Source: UBA7960 sp964624065 (lineage in GTDB: Bacteria; Bacteroidota; Bacteroidia; Bacteroidales; UBA7960). Taken from it: a stretch of DNA of 64,000 nt. Within the stretch, counting starts at the first letter, position 1. Each line of letters starts with the position of its first letter. A model generated the notes under the pieces. That model was given only the letters and a program-made list of their open reading frames with translations. It searched no databases and was not told the DNA's origin. Both the position numbers and the translations under genes were made by a program. This document shows positions 44,045-53,227 of the stretch, piece after piece. The stretch is taken from NCBI GenBank assembly GCA_964624065.1, contig CAZUWF010000004.1:1-64000 (forward strand), read 5' to 3'.

Positions 44045-45049
44045 CTAGTGCTTTGCTTTGAAATCAATACTCCTGATTAGAGCTTCAATTTGGCGCATGA
44101 AATCCCTCTTATCCTTGTTTGGATAAAGAACCCATCCGTCGAGCATAAGCAGCTTGTTGGTGTTTGGATCAACCATTGAAAAATTGACGAAGGGCCCTCC
44201 AAGAAATTCCTTTTCCATTGTCCAAAGGCTGTTGGCTTGCACAGCGTACATTCCGTTAAAATCAATCTCCTTGACCAAAAACTGCACCTCGGGATGGGTC
44301 TCGGGGCTGTAAGTGGTCATATGGGCACCCTCGGTAACCCCCTTAATGAACCTCTTTGTTATTTGGTCGCGACGGGCTCTTATTGTTTCGGGTGAAAAGT
44401 CAACTTTTGGATCGGTGTATTCTGAAGTTGCGATAAGCAGGCCAATTTCCAGATCGGTTCGAGAGCCTGTTTGGCGTAACCAAATAAAATTATCTCCTTG
44501 AATTGCAACAAAATAACCCTCAGGTATGGCCAGTTTGAAACCGAATTTTTCGTAAACGGCACTGATGGCATCGGCATTAAGCATACGGTTGTAGGCAGCG
44601 ATGTAACGCCTAAATTCAGTATTTATGTAATCCTGCACAAAACTCTCCCGGCGTTCGTACATAACCTTGGCAAATGCCTCCTGGCTCGGCGCCTTAACCC
44701 TCACCACCAACTGCGGGTTGGACCAGTGGTCTGTTGACCTTTCAATTGATGTCCCAGAGTGATTGGTGTCAATGTCAACAATGAAAATGTGCCTGTGACT
44801 TCTGTAAATCTTGGTGAAATTCTCCGGCTGTACTTGTATAATGTTGTAATATGGCTCGCTGTTGAGCTCCATTGGGATTATTGCCTGAAACACATCGCGC
44901 AAGGCGGTTCCGGCAAGCTCTTGGTAATACTTGTTTGGAATGACCACTAGCAGTTCTCCGGCCTTTCCTGTGGCCGAGGGTTGCTGGCTTGCCTCAAATT
45001 TGCAGGATAAAAGCAGGAAGGAAATTATCACAAACGAAAATCTTTTCAT
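44045..45049 (-). CDS. DUF4837 family lipoprotein
   Basis: This 334-residue protein has a short lipoprotein signal with lipobox LLLSC, then GKAGELLVVIPNKYYQ, the typical opening of DUF4837 proteins of Bacteroidota. Function is unknown. The start at 45049 is chosen for the signal; the longer frame upstream would run into the neighbouring gene. It follows the Omp28 lipoprotein gene by 46 bp on the same strand and is probably co-transcribed with it. It should sit in the envelope. Confidence 0.87.
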   Translation of the reverse strand: MKRFSFVIISFLLLSCKFEASQQPSATGKAGELLVVIPNKYYQELAGTALRDVFQAIIPMELNSEPYYNIIQVQPENFTKIYRSHRHIFIVDIDTNHSGTSIERSTDHWSNPQLVVRVKAPSQEAFAKVMYERRESFVQDYINTEFRRYIAAYNRMLNADAISAVYEKFGFKLAIPEGYFVAIQGDNFIWLRQTGSRTDLEIGLLIATSEYTDPKVDFSPETIRARRDQITKRFIKGVTEGAHMTTYSPETHPEVQFLVKEIDFNGMYAVQANSLWTMEKEFLGGPFVNFSMVDPNTNKLLMLDGWVLYPNKDKRDFMRQIEALIRSIDFKAKH

Positions 45050-45095
45050 GGGTTTTAGTTTTTTGTCATTTGTCTCCTCAAAAAATGTACCAATT

Positions 45096-45941
45096 TCACG
45101 GGCCCACCACACTTGCCGTCTCAACTTGAAGCACTTCTTTGTGAGCACCAGTGTGCAGCACAACCACAAGATAGCAGTTATGGGCATTGAAATTTGTGGG
45201 CAGGGCCAATTGGTAGTTTTTGTTGAAAACCTGTCCGGCCCAAGCCCCGTTTTCAAATAGCACTTCACCCCAAGCTCCACCGTTTCCAAGATGCGTGCGC
45301 AAAACATTGTTGTGGATGTAATCCGCAACAATGTGCCCGCTTTCAATTTGTGGCGAAACCAGCCCGTTTTCGCAAATAAATGCAGAGACCAAAACCTGAC
45401 CGCTAATGGAAGCCAAAACATCGGTTTTGACCAGCACATTCAATACCCTGGTTGATTGGTTAAAGGCAACAGAGAGTGTGAGGCCAGCCTTTGGCACCTG
45501 GTTCATGGCCAGGGTTATGGATGCGCCCCAATTGTCCTTGGCAAGCAGCCGTGACCCGGAAAACTCCTGGCGATTAACTAAACCAGTAGGCAAGGGGTCA
45601 ACGCCATAGAAATCGTGAATTTGCGTACCTGCCGTTGTGCGGTAATTGGCGTTGAAGGTTATGCCAAATTGCCTCGAAAACCATCCGGCATGAATGCTTG
45701 TTACCACTAGCCTGTCGCCAAAAACGTCTTTCAAGTTTTTCGCAACACGGGCAGCCTCGGGGCAGTTTGTGCACAAATGGCCGGTAAATTTTTCCAGCAA
45801 TACCTTTTGCTGAAACATACCGGGTTGGTTACCGTTGCCTTGGGGGTCTTTTTTGAATGGCTCATCAATTATGTCGCACCCCGCAAGTGAGATTAACAGG
45901 AAAAATTGTAGAGGCCGAATTATGTGTTTTACTAAGTTCAT
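45096..45941 (-). CDS. Omp28-family lipoprotein with thioredoxin-like CxxC
   Basis: This 281-residue protein has a lipoprotein signal (lipobox LAGC, Cys22). The mature part begins with LLEKFTGHLCTNCPEA, where Cys57-x-x-Cys60 matches the thioredoxin-like active site of Omp28-related proteins. The rest is beta-rich and ends without a sorting domain. Omp28 proteins are outer-membrane-associated; their redox activity is unproven. A promoter box lies upstream at 46014-46021. The group with TlpA and a DUF6029-like barrel suggests one envelope function. Confidence 0.88.
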   Translation of the reverse strand: MNLVKHIIRPLQFFLLISLAGCDIIDEPFKKDPQGNGNQPGMFQQKVLLEKFTGHLCTNCPEAARVAKNLKDVFGDRLVVTSIHAGWFSRQFGITFNANYRTTAGTQIHDFYGVDPLPTGLVNRQEFSGSRLLAKDNWGASITLAMNQVPKAGLTLSVAFNQSTRVLNVLVKTDVLASISGQVLVSAFICENGLVSPQIESGHIVADYIHNNVLRTHLGNGGAWGEVLFENGAWAGQVFNKNYQLALPTNFNAHNCYLVVVLHTGAHKEVLQVETASVVGP

Positions 45942-46013
45942 TTTTAATATTGTGATATTCCCCCCACCTATTTTTACTTTGAACAGGGTCGCCAAAGGGC
46001 CATATTACAGGAG

Positions 46014-46021
46014 CAAACCTA
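46014..46021 (-). promoter_or_regulatory. -7 element for the Omp28/DUF4837 pair
   Basis: The minus strand reads TAGGTTTG, a TAnnTTTG match, 73 bp upstream of the Omp28 ATG. A TTTTG lies 23 bp further upstream. The 203-bp gap after the DUF6029-like gene therefore probably separates two transcripts. Confidence 0.5.
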
Positions 46022-46144
46022 GCTTGAGACAATCACCAATTTAACAAAACCAAAGCGTACGGTTAAAACCCCCTACACATTCCATCCCCTAAACCACCCG
46101 AACTCCATCAATCACTTTATTTTTTTGGACTTCACTTTTTGTCT

Positions 46145-47812
46145 TCAAAAGCTGCTGGTAACCGATACCCTCAAGCCACTTGATGCTGGTACCCTGCGGC
46201 ACACTCCGCCAAAACAAATCATTCCTTCTCGTTGCCGGCCATATGAAACACTGATCCTATTTGCATTTTTCGAGTAGCTCACCGCTGCCGTATAGTAATG
46301 GTTCCTGTCCCGTTTTTCAGGGTTTCCGTAATTGTATTGATCCACAATGGAAAACGACCAGCTTGGTGCAATCGAATACTCGAGTTTTGCCATTGCCCAG
46401 TTGCCTTTGTCTTGTTTTGTGGCAAGGTGTTGCAGCTCCCATCGCAAGCTCCTCCTTTTGCGAAGCCTGTGCGTGAAGTCTACAATTGCCACGTTTGCGC
46501 GCAACAATGGCTGGTCGTAACCTTCAATGACCAATGGATTGTAGGTAATGTATGCGTAAGATAAAAGGCCAATTAGGGTACGGCTAAACCTACGGGAATA
46601 CTCCAGGTTAAAATCTTGAAAATGAAGAAGATCGCCAACCTTAAAGAATCCGGATGTGTATCCCAGGGTGCCCGGCTGATGTGGGATAGTGTTATTGCCA
46701 ACCGGTATTTTTTCAATCGACTTGGCAATGCTGTAGTTTGCCGTAAGAGTTGCCCCCAAGGGTCCTCCCCAAAGAGTACCTCTTGGCAACATAATGGTGG
46801 CCTCGGCCATAAATCCAACCTCACCATTTAACTGCGTGGCATAGGGATACATTGCCGAAAGCCCATAAACGTGCTGCTTGGTTGTTGGGGGCAAGTAGTT
46901 TATTGTCAATGAGTTTTCGACCGCACTCCGGTCGCTTCTAAAGGACATGTTATCAATGCGCTTGACCGATGCCAACAACCCAATGCCCGGCAGAGAATAA
47001 GATGCCGAAACCAGCAAGGCGTGCCCTGGCCTGTAAATGAAGTTGTTGTCGGCAGATGGGTCGTTTACCTTGTACGCCAACTCCGAGTTTAAGTTAAATG
47101 CACCACGAGTGTAGTTAAGCCTTCCGGAAACGGCTGCCACGTTTTCGGGCAAGTTGTATAGAGGATCAAAACGCCCCTCTTGGTATTTGCTAACGAGGCT
47201 TCCACCGAAAATTATTTTGTTCTTGTTTCCTGACAAGCTGGCAAAAAGGAGGTTAAAGCTCACTTCTGCATCAAAACCCCTTACAAGACCCGGGCCTTTG
47301 GTCATCAAGTTTCTCTGGTTGCCGATCAAACCCTTGAGGGTGATGCCTTGCTTAGGCCTGAAAATAACCCTTGCCCCGTCCATTGCGTTGTCGAGGCCGA
47401 GGCCGTGGTCAACGTACGAACGAAGTATGAGCCCGTTGCCAAACTGCTCGTAAAAGTTTCCCAAGATTACTTCAAGGCTCTCTTGGCTGAAGGAAATAAA
47501 TCTAAACGGAATTGCGGTTCCATCGTAGTTGGGATAACCCTCCAGTCTCTTGTTATAGCTTTCGAGCCTAATGCCTGCACTAAAGTTCTTGTAGCTGAAG
47601 TTGACATTAGAAAAAGCGTTCATTCCCAGCCTGTGCCTTACCGTGTCGGCTCCAATTGCCTGATCAATGAAATAATATTGCGAGTCGAGGTTGAAATTTC
47701 CCCAAAGCCTGGCTCCGGGCAAAATTGTTTGGCTCTCTTGGGAGATTCCCCCATAAGGGTATAGCGATAAGGTTAAAGCAAGACCTATGAAAAAAAGGAT
47801 GTTCTTATTCAT
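46145..47812 (-). CDS. Outer-membrane barrel protein, DUF6029-like
   Basis: This 555-residue protein has a signal peptide and then a long series of amphipathic strands from residue 30 on (LWGNFNLDSQYYF, ILGNFYEQFGNGLILRSY, MDGARVIFRP), ending on a hydrophobic residue pattern VSVTSSF with terminal Phe, the usual end of outer-membrane barrels. The phrase around GNFYEQFGNGLILRSY fits the DUF6029 family of Bacteroidota. The substrate or role is unknown. Its ATG at 47812 overlaps the end of the TlpA gene by 8 nt, so translation is coupled. Confidence 0.8.
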   Translation of the reverse strand: MNKNILFFIGLALTLSLYPYGGISQESQTILPGARLWGNFNLDSQYYFIDQAIGADTVRHRLGMNAFSNVNFSYKNFSAGIRLESYNKRLEGYPNYDGTAIPFRFISFSQESLEVILGNFYEQFGNGLILRSYVDHGLGLDNAMDGARVIFRPKQGITLKGLIGNQRNLMTKGPGLVRGFDAEVSFNLLFASLSGNKNKIIFGGSLVSKYQEGRFDPLYNLPENVAAVSGRLNYTRGAFNLNSELAYKVNDPSADNNFIYRPGHALLVSASYSLPGIGLLASVKRIDNMSFRSDRSAVENSLTINYLPPTTKQHVYGLSAMYPYATQLNGEVGFMAEATIMLPRGTLWGGPLGATLTANYSIAKSIEKIPVGNNTIPHQPGTLGYTSGFFKVGDLLHFQDFNLEYSRRFSRTLIGLLSYAYITYNPLVIEGYDQPLLRANVAIVDFTHRLRKRRSLRWELQHLATKQDKGNWAMAKLEYSIAPSWSFSIVDQYNYGNPEKRDRNHYYTAAVSYSKNANRISVSYGRQREGMICFGGVCRRVPASSGLRVSVTSSF

Positions 47813-48305
47813 TTCCAAGCAGTTCGCCGAGTTTTTCAAGCATATCCCATTCCATTCCGTCCACAAAAGAAGTGTGATGACTTGCAATCTTGCCCGATCC
47901 ATCAAACATAAACGTATGAGGCACCAAGCTTACCCCCATTGCGCGGCAAAAATCGCCATTTTCGTCGAGGTAGAACTCAAAATCCCAGCCCCTTCCGCTC
48001 ACCATTGGCAAAACATTTGGACGGGTACGTGCATTGTCGGTGCTTACAGCAAAAACCTTGAAGCCTTTGGCCTCGAACTCGTCGTAAATCTCGTTAATAG
48101 CATCAAGTTCCCTGATGCAGGGCCGGCACCAGGTGGCCCAAAAGCTAACAATGAAAGGCTTGCCGTTGTTTTGAAGCTCGGCCGTGGAAACCTCGCGACC
48201 GTCTAGGGCTTTTATTTTCAAGAGAGGCATTCGAGAGCCAGGGTTGGCAGCAAAACCGCAGAAATAAATCAAACAGAGTGGAAGAAAAAGGAACAGGGCT
48301 TTCAT
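47805..48305 (-). CDS. TlpA-like thiol-disulfide oxidoreductase
   Basis: This 166-residue protein has a signal peptide and a thioredoxin fold of the TlpA/ResA type. The active site is WCRPC (Cys60, Cys63) in SFWATWCRPCIREL, and the cis-proline loop is VSLVPHTFMFD. It is a periplasmic protein that would reduce or form disulfides in envelope proteins. It heads a gene pair with the DUF6029-like barrel (8-nt overlap). Omp28, another CxxC protein, lies downstream, so Omp28-type proteins could be its clients, which is inference. Confidence 0.92.
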   Translation of the reverse strand: MKALFLFLPLCLIYFCGFAANPGSRMPLLKIKALDGREVSTAELQNNGKPFIVSFWATWCRPCIRELDAINEIYDEFEAKGFKVFAVSTDNARTRPNVLPMVSGRGWDFEFYLDENGDFCRAMGVSLVPHTFMFDGSGKIASHHTSFVDGMEWDMLEKLGELLGNE

Positions 48306-48358
48306 AAATAAATCTTGTTTAGAAAAAGCATCCCAAAGGCTTGTTACACTCCTTGTGG

Positions 48359-48366
48359 CAAAAATA
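48359..48366 (-). promoter_or_regulatory. -7 element for the TlpA/DUF6029-like operon
   Basis: The minus strand reads TATTTTTG, matching TAnnTTTG, 54 bp upstream of the TlpA ATG. It stands 42 bp from the opposing box of the second Omp28 gene. Confidence 0.5.
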
Positions 48367-48408
48367 GTTAAAAAAAAAGCAAGGGTTAAGCAAGAGACAA
48401 ATTTTTCA

Positions 48409-48416
48409 TATTTTTG
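48409..48416 (+). promoter_or_regulatory. -7 element for the T9SS Omp28 gene
   Basis: TATTTTTG matches TAnnTTTG, 34 bp before the ATG at 48450. With the opposite box at 48359-48366 it makes a compact divergent promoter region. Confidence 0.5.
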
Positions 48417-48449
48417 AACTCAAATTCCTTTTCTGAGCAATCTCCAATT

Positions 48450-50543
48450 ATGAAAAAGAGGTACATTTTTTCGTTCGTTTTTTGGGCTTTTTGTTCTTGG
48501 GTTCAAGGCCAAACTATGAAAAGGGTTTTTTACGAGGGCTTTACCAGCGCAAACTGCCCTCCGTGTGTGCCAAACAATGCGGCCATCAAGCCTATTTTGG
48601 CAGCCAACCCAACTCGAGTGGTTGCCCTCAAATATCACACCAACTGGCCTGGAGGAGCCGATTTTGCAAACCAAAACACCCAATCGTGGGTTGGGCCCAG
48701 GGTAAGCTACTATGGTGTAACCGGGGTGCCTTCAACAAGGGTAAATGGAACAGGAACCACTTTGACTCAAGCTGTTATCAACCAACAATTTGCCAATACC
48801 TCGCCCTTTTTTTTGGAGGTTAACCACGGGTTCATTAACAACAATACTCAAATTGAGGTGGAGGTAAAGGTGAGGGCAGCGCAAGATTATACTGGAAGTC
48901 AATTGGCACTGCACCTTGCAATGGTTGAAAGGCAAATTACATTTTCGACGGCTCCCGGCACCAATGGTGAGAGGGAGTTTAACGATGTAATGCGGAGGAT
49001 GTACCCCAACCCCAACGGCACCACCCTAGGCAACCACTGGACAAACAACCAGGAGCAGGTTTTCAGCTTTACTGTTGATGTGCCTTCGTACATTTACAAA
49101 ATTGATCAAATAGCCTTCGTTACATTTATTCAATCTAACTCAACAAAACAGGTTCTGCAGGCTGCCAAATCAGTGGTATCGGAATTCGGAAGTGCTGTTG
49201 CGATTCACAACCTTACGGGAGACCCCACCTGTGGCGACTCCTTCGAGGTGTCTTTTATATTTCCAAATGGCGGGAGAAACCAGCTTTCATCCCTCCAAAT
49301 TCATTATGGTGTGGTGGGTGGTGAACAGTTTGTGTACAATTGGAGTGGGTCTTTGGCGTACGGAGAGGAGGCTATGGTTACCCTTCCTGGACTCCAATTT
49401 GCGGGTCGAGAAACCATTTCGGTCAAACTGGCCAATCCAAACAATGTTGAGAATTTGGTGCTTTACGAGCTCCACGGCATCGGTCATTTGGTTAATGACC
49501 ACGATTTTACCTCCTTGACAATTGATGAAAGTTTCTCCTCCGGTGTTTTTCCTCCTGCAGGCTGGGGCGTATCCTCATCGGTGGCAGGCCACGCTTGGCA
49601 CGGGCACTCCACAAATTCCGGTTCTGCCAGGATTGAACTTCACCGCACGGTTCAAAACCAAGAAGACAACCTGTACGTGAAACCCTTAGACCTTACCGAA
49701 AATGGTAGTTTTAACCTTTCTTTCAAGGTTGCTCACGCAATGATTAACAATACCTCCAACGGACCAAATGACAGGCTAATGGTTCAGTTGTCAAAAGATT
49801 GCGGACAGAACTGGACCTCCGTTTACAGCAAGTCGGGGGCAAATTTGGCCACGGCTCCAAACAATGCTCAAACAGTTTTTGTTCCCTCCGCCTCGCAGTG
49901 GAGGGAAGAAAAAGTTGCTGTTTCATCATTGGCAGGTGAGCCAAACGTTTTGGTGAGGTTCAACCTAAGATCAGGGGTGGGCAATTGCCTTTACATTGAC
50001 GAGGTGAAACTCGAGGCTACCAGTTTTCTTGTTTTCTTTGCAGCCGAAGGATCAAACGGAACGGTGGCCGCCAGGTTGAACGGAATCCTCATTCAGAGTG
50101 GTGCCGGAGTTCCACCCGGATCAAGCGTGGTGTTTACAGCAAACCCCGATCCTAATTTCTTGATTGATCGCTGGATTATAAACGGAGAAGTGTTAGTGGG
50201 TAACCATAGTCAGGAAATTACAATTCCAAACATCTTTGGCCTGAAAAATGTAATAGTTGTCTTCAAGAAAAGTAGCACAAATGTTGTATCCATTGCCCAA
50301 GCCGCAATAAAAATTTTTCCGGTACCTGCACGAACCCATCTCAATATAGCCTCGGATCACTTCATTCAACAACTAAGTGTAATCAATATGGCTGGTCACG
50401 AAGTGTATTCAGCTTCCGAGGTTGGGTTGAATCACAGGATTAATACAGGTAACTTTCAAGGGGGAATTTACGTATTAAGAATAAACACGGAGCAAGGGAC
50501 GATAATTCGCAAGATTCAATTGGAGCCGCTGGTGCGACTTTAG
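48450..50543 (+). CDS. Omp28-family protein with InlB-like repeat and T9SS sorting domain
   Basis: This 697-residue protein has a signal peptide (1-20). Its N-terminal domain is Omp28-like, with FYEGFTSANCPPC (Cys36, Cys39), FADVM-type motifs and YYGVTGVPSTRVNG. A carbohydrate-binding-like jelly roll (about 360-520) follows, then an InlB-like repeat (WIINGEVLVGNHSQEITI), and a T9SS type A sorting domain (LSVINMAGHEVY, GIYVLRINTEQG). It is a second Omp28 paralogue, divergent from the TlpA operon. It should be surface-exposed. The start is the ATG at 48450, which begins the signal. Confidence 0.88.
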   Translation: MKKRYIFSFVFWAFCSWVQGQTMKRVFYEGFTSANCPPCVPNNAAIKPILAANPTRVVALKYHTNWPGGADFANQNTQSWVGPRVSYYGVTGVPSTRVNGTGTTLTQAVINQQFANTSPFFLEVNHGFINNNTQIEVEVKVRAAQDYTGSQLALHLAMVERQITFSTAPGTNGEREFNDVMRRMYPNPNGTTLGNHWTNNQEQVFSFTVDVPSYIYKIDQIAFVTFIQSNSTKQVLQAAKSVVSEFGSAVAIHNLTGDPTCGDSFEVSFIFPNGGRNQLSSLQIHYGVVGGEQFVYNWSGSLAYGEEAMVTLPGLQFAGRETISVKLANPNNVENLVLYELHGIGHLVNDHDFTSLTIDESFSSGVFPPAGWGVSSSVAGHAWHGHSTNSGSARIELHRTVQNQEDNLYVKPLDLTENGSFNLSFKVAHAMINNTSNGPNDRLMVQLSKDCGQNWTSVYSKSGANLATAPNNAQTVFVPSASQWREEKVAVSSLAGEPNVLVRFNLRSGVGNCLYIDEVKLEATSFLVFFAAEGSNGTVAARLNGILIQSGAGVPPGSSVVFTANPDPNFLIDRWIINGEVLVGNHSQEITIPNIFGLKNVIVVFKKSSTNVVSIAQAAIKIFPVPARTHLNIASDHFIQQLSVINMAGHEVYSASEVGLNHRINTGNFQGGIYVLRINTEQGTIIRKIQLEPLVRL

Positions 50544-50708
50544 CCATCCGGGGATTTGCAGGGCACAAATCCACAAAAATGGAATTGTTGGCACGAATTT
50601 TGTGCAGCCGTCGTTAAAAAACGGTACATTTCTACTGAGATTTTCGTAAACTTGCACTTAGGTATCGTTACCGCTTTTTCTTTTTGATAGTTTACTTGCA
50701 ATTGCGCC

Positions 50709-51452
50709 ATGAAAAAATACTTACTATTTGCTTGGTTATTTGCAGCAGGGCTTAAATTATTGAATGCCCAAAGTGTTGTTGTATTGGACTCTAATGGCAA
50801 AAATATTACCAACACCACGGTAACCATCAACTTTGCACCCTCTCACAGTGTTAAGAAAGTGGATTTTTTTCTAAATAATCCAGGAAGTTCCATCATCGTG
50901 GTTTCTATGCGAAAGGTTGAGGTAAGTGTCCTGGCTGGGACTGACAACGATTTTTGTTTTGCAGGCAGGTGCTATTCTCCCGCCGTGTTCGTTGCACCTG
51001 ATAAAATGACAATAGCACCTGGCGCTACAATAGGCCAAAATGAGTGCTATTCCCAATATTATCCCGGAGGATTGGTTGGCAGTTCGACAATAAAATACGA
51101 ATTCTTTTCTGAAGCCAGTGTTTTCCCAACGGTTTTTGTTAACGTGGTTTTCACGGCGGCCGAGCCTACGAGCATTCCAAGCTTGCCGTTTGCCAACGTG
51201 TTTGTTTCCGACCCTTTTCCAAACCCGGCCCGTGGCTACACCACCATTGAGTACAGGCTGACTCCAGAGGTAAGGAGCGGAAGGGTTATTGTCAGAAGCC
51301 TCACGGGTCAGGTGGTTCAAACCATTCCAATTAACCTTGCCTCAAACAGCATACGAATTGACACAAGTTCCCTAAACGCCGGGATGTACTTTTATTCAAT
51401 CGAGCTCAACAACCAAGCTTTTGTTAGCAAAAGACTGATTGTGGGCCGGTAG
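50709..51452 (+). CDS. T9SS sorting-domain protein of unknown function
   Basis: This 247-residue protein has a signal peptide (1-20, LNAQ) and a beta-sandwich-like central part with paired cysteines (DFCFAGRCYSP, NECYSQYY) that may form disulfides. From about residue 165 it has a T9SS type A sorting domain (VSDPFPNPARGYTTIEY, SLTGQVVQ, GMYFYSIEL). The family of the central part is not recognised. It lies 165 bp after the Omp28 T9SS gene on the same strand. Confidence 0.83.
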   Translation: MKKYLLFAWLFAAGLKLLNAQSVVVLDSNGKNITNTTVTINFAPSHSVKKVDFFLNNPGSSIIVVSMRKVEVSVLAGTDNDFCFAGRCYSPAVFVAPDKMTIAPGATIGQNECYSQYYPGGLVGSSTIKYEFFSEASVFPTVFVNVVFTAAEPTSIPSLPFANVFVSDPFPNPARGYTTIEYRLTPEVRSGRVIVRSLTGQVVQTIPINLASNSIRIDTSSLNAGMYFYSIELNNQAFVSKRLIVGR

Positions 51453-51877
51453 CCTCGAAATGGTGGCCCGCGTACCTTGCATTTCAAGCTATTTTGCTTA
51501 ACATTCCTTCTTGGTTACCAATAGCCTTTCCCCCAAATATTCTTGATGTCAGTATGGCCACGGCACCAACAAAAAGTCGAAGCTTCTACCGGTGTTTTGA
51601 AAACCATTGGATTCTACAACTTGCATCTTTTTTCTATCCTTGCAACCATAAAACCGACAAAGCACCACCATCGACATCCCATTTAACCTGCATTCGCTAT
51701 GATTCTGAAGTATTCGGCCCCGTTGAAGGAAGCTTTTCCTACACATTTTGGCTTAGCGGTCAGCTGCAAAAAAAACGAAACATTGCACCATTTACCAACT
51801 GGAGAGAGCCTGTTGTGCCCCAATAGAGAAAGGAGAGGCACTGCTGCCAAAAATGCCATAGTTTCTGGTGGCCATAA
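51453..51877. other. Intergenic region without a recognised gene
   Basis: Several short overlapping reading frames on both strands lack signals, promoter boxes and family resemblance. It leads into the gene remnant at 51878-52171. Confidence 0.4.
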
Positions 51878-52171
51878 ATCTGGCCTCGTAAAGGGCGAAG
51901 TCGGCTTGGCAACATCATTTTTAACCTCACCGATGAGCGTAAGCGCACCTCGTTAAAACTTTGCCGGGCAGTTAAGGGTTTTGCCTCCTTACTTTCAATG
52001 TCCAACCTTTCGACAACCAGAAAAAAGGCTGAAACACCCAATCCTGCCGAGCGTTTAATAGTTAGCCAAAAGGCAGAGAAAATCCTTCGGCAATTTGGGG
52101 CGAGCAAGATTGAGGTTAAATTATCTCGTATTCTGGAGAGGGTTCTTTTGCTCGAAAAAGATGACATCTAA
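51878..52171 (+). pseudogene. Possible gene remnant or short ORF
   Basis: An open frame of 97 codons runs between stop codons at 51875 and 52169, but its first ATG is at codon 41 (51998). The peptide looks protein-like (FNLTDERKRTSLKLC, AEKILRQFGASKIEVKL, RILERVLLLEKDD), with helices and no low complexity. No family is recognised. It may be the 3' end of a broken gene or a 57-residue gene starting at 51998. Confidence 0.35.
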
Positions 52172-52445
52172 CTGTTTTTTGTTCCATCTGCAAGCTTGGC
52201 CGAAAAGCAGAAGGCGAAAATCGCCAACAATCGACCCTTAATCAGTGGGCGGCTCCAGGTGATTTTTAGCAAAATGATTGAATTGTTTTTGAAACTTCAC
52301 AAAAAAACATTGAATATTAAAACCCTCTTTTATTGGCGTTTCCTGGTTTCTATTTGTCAATCATTCACTCACGTTACACCATTTTCACCTTGTTAGTAAA
52401 TCTCCAAAACGTACCAAGCCCCGTCTTCTGGCTCTCCAGGGTATA
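52172..52445. other. AT-rich gap before the ACP phosphodiesterase gene
   Basis: No supported gene or terminator is seen in this stretch. Confidence 0.4.
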
Positions 52446-53060
52446 CTACCAGTGGTTTTTGGCCTGAAAGTGGTGGTCGTGCAGAACACCCAGCTTTTCA
52501 ACGTAGCTAACCAACTGGGGAAAAAAGGCTCTGAACTCACTTTCAAATTCGTCATAGTAAAGCTCCAAATCTTGAACGGCCGTTTCCATACCAGAGTTAA
52601 ATGGGGTACGCTTTGCCATACCTTCAAAATACTTTTGCAGATGCTTGAGGCTGGCATAATTTACCAGCCAGTTAGAAGCAATCATAACAGGAAGCAAGTT
52701 TTTGCCCCTAACGGGAAGCACGAAGTAGTTCTTCATCAAAATTCTGTAAGAGTTTTTCACGTAGGTGCTCAGTGAAACCTCCGAAAAATCTTTCCAATTT
52801 CGCGCCAGAAAATGATCGAAGTACATATCAACGATTACACCTGAAAATAGGCGGTACTTGTTTCGAAGCCGCATCTTGCCCTGTTCGACAATTGGGTGGG
52901 TATCGGTAAAATTGTCAATGCGCCGGTGAAGTAAAATTCCATCGACCACAGTTTGGTTGAATTTCTCTATTTGGTTTCCCTTTACCATATCGGCAATAAA
53001 ATTTCCGAGGAGTATGTCCTCGTTGTCGCCAGAAAGGTATATGTGAGCCAAAAAATTCAT
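52446..53060 (-). CDS. acpH: Acyl carrier protein phosphodiesterase
   Basis: This 204-residue protein starts MNFLAHIYLSGDNEDILLGNF and contains LLHRRIDNFTDTHP and VIVDMYFDHFLARNW, the His/Asp motifs of the AcpH/DUF479 family (HD-like fold). The enzyme removes the 4'-phosphopantetheine arm from holo-ACP. Its length is typical. It is divergent from iorA with a 167-bp gap. Many family members are untested, so the activity rests on family resemblance. Confidence 0.88.
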   Translation of the reverse strand: MNFLAHIYLSGDNEDILLGNFIADMVKGNQIEKFNQTVVDGILLHRRIDNFTDTHPIVEQGKMRLRNKYRLFSGVIVDMYFDHFLARNWKDFSEVSLSTYVKNSYRILMKNYFVLPVRGKNLLPVMIASNWLVNYASLKHLQKYFEGMAKRTPFNSGMETAVQDLELYYDEFESEFRAFFPQLVSYVEKLGVLHDHHFQAKNHW

Positions 53061-53179
53061 AGAACACCAAATTTTGCCTGTTTTTGTGAAATTGACAACA
53101 ATTTATAGTGAATAACGTCAGTTTTGCAAAATGTTTTATCAATTTTGCCAAAACCTGTTTCGAATTGTAATTTTTTATT

Positions 53180-53187
53180 TAGTTTTG
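53180..53187 (+). promoter_or_regulatory. -7 element for iorA
   Basis: TAGTTTTG matches TAnnTTTG, 41 bp before the iorA ATG. A TTTC (about 19 bp upstream) is a weak -33 candidate. Confidence 0.5.
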
Positions 53188-53227
53188 TGTCACTGCAAAT
53201 ATCATTCCAAAAGTAAACATATTATCA

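Noticed and set aside
51760..52167. Minus-strand frame of 135 residues
   Set aside because: Low similarity to any fold, basic composition, and it opposes a more protein-like frame on the plus strand.
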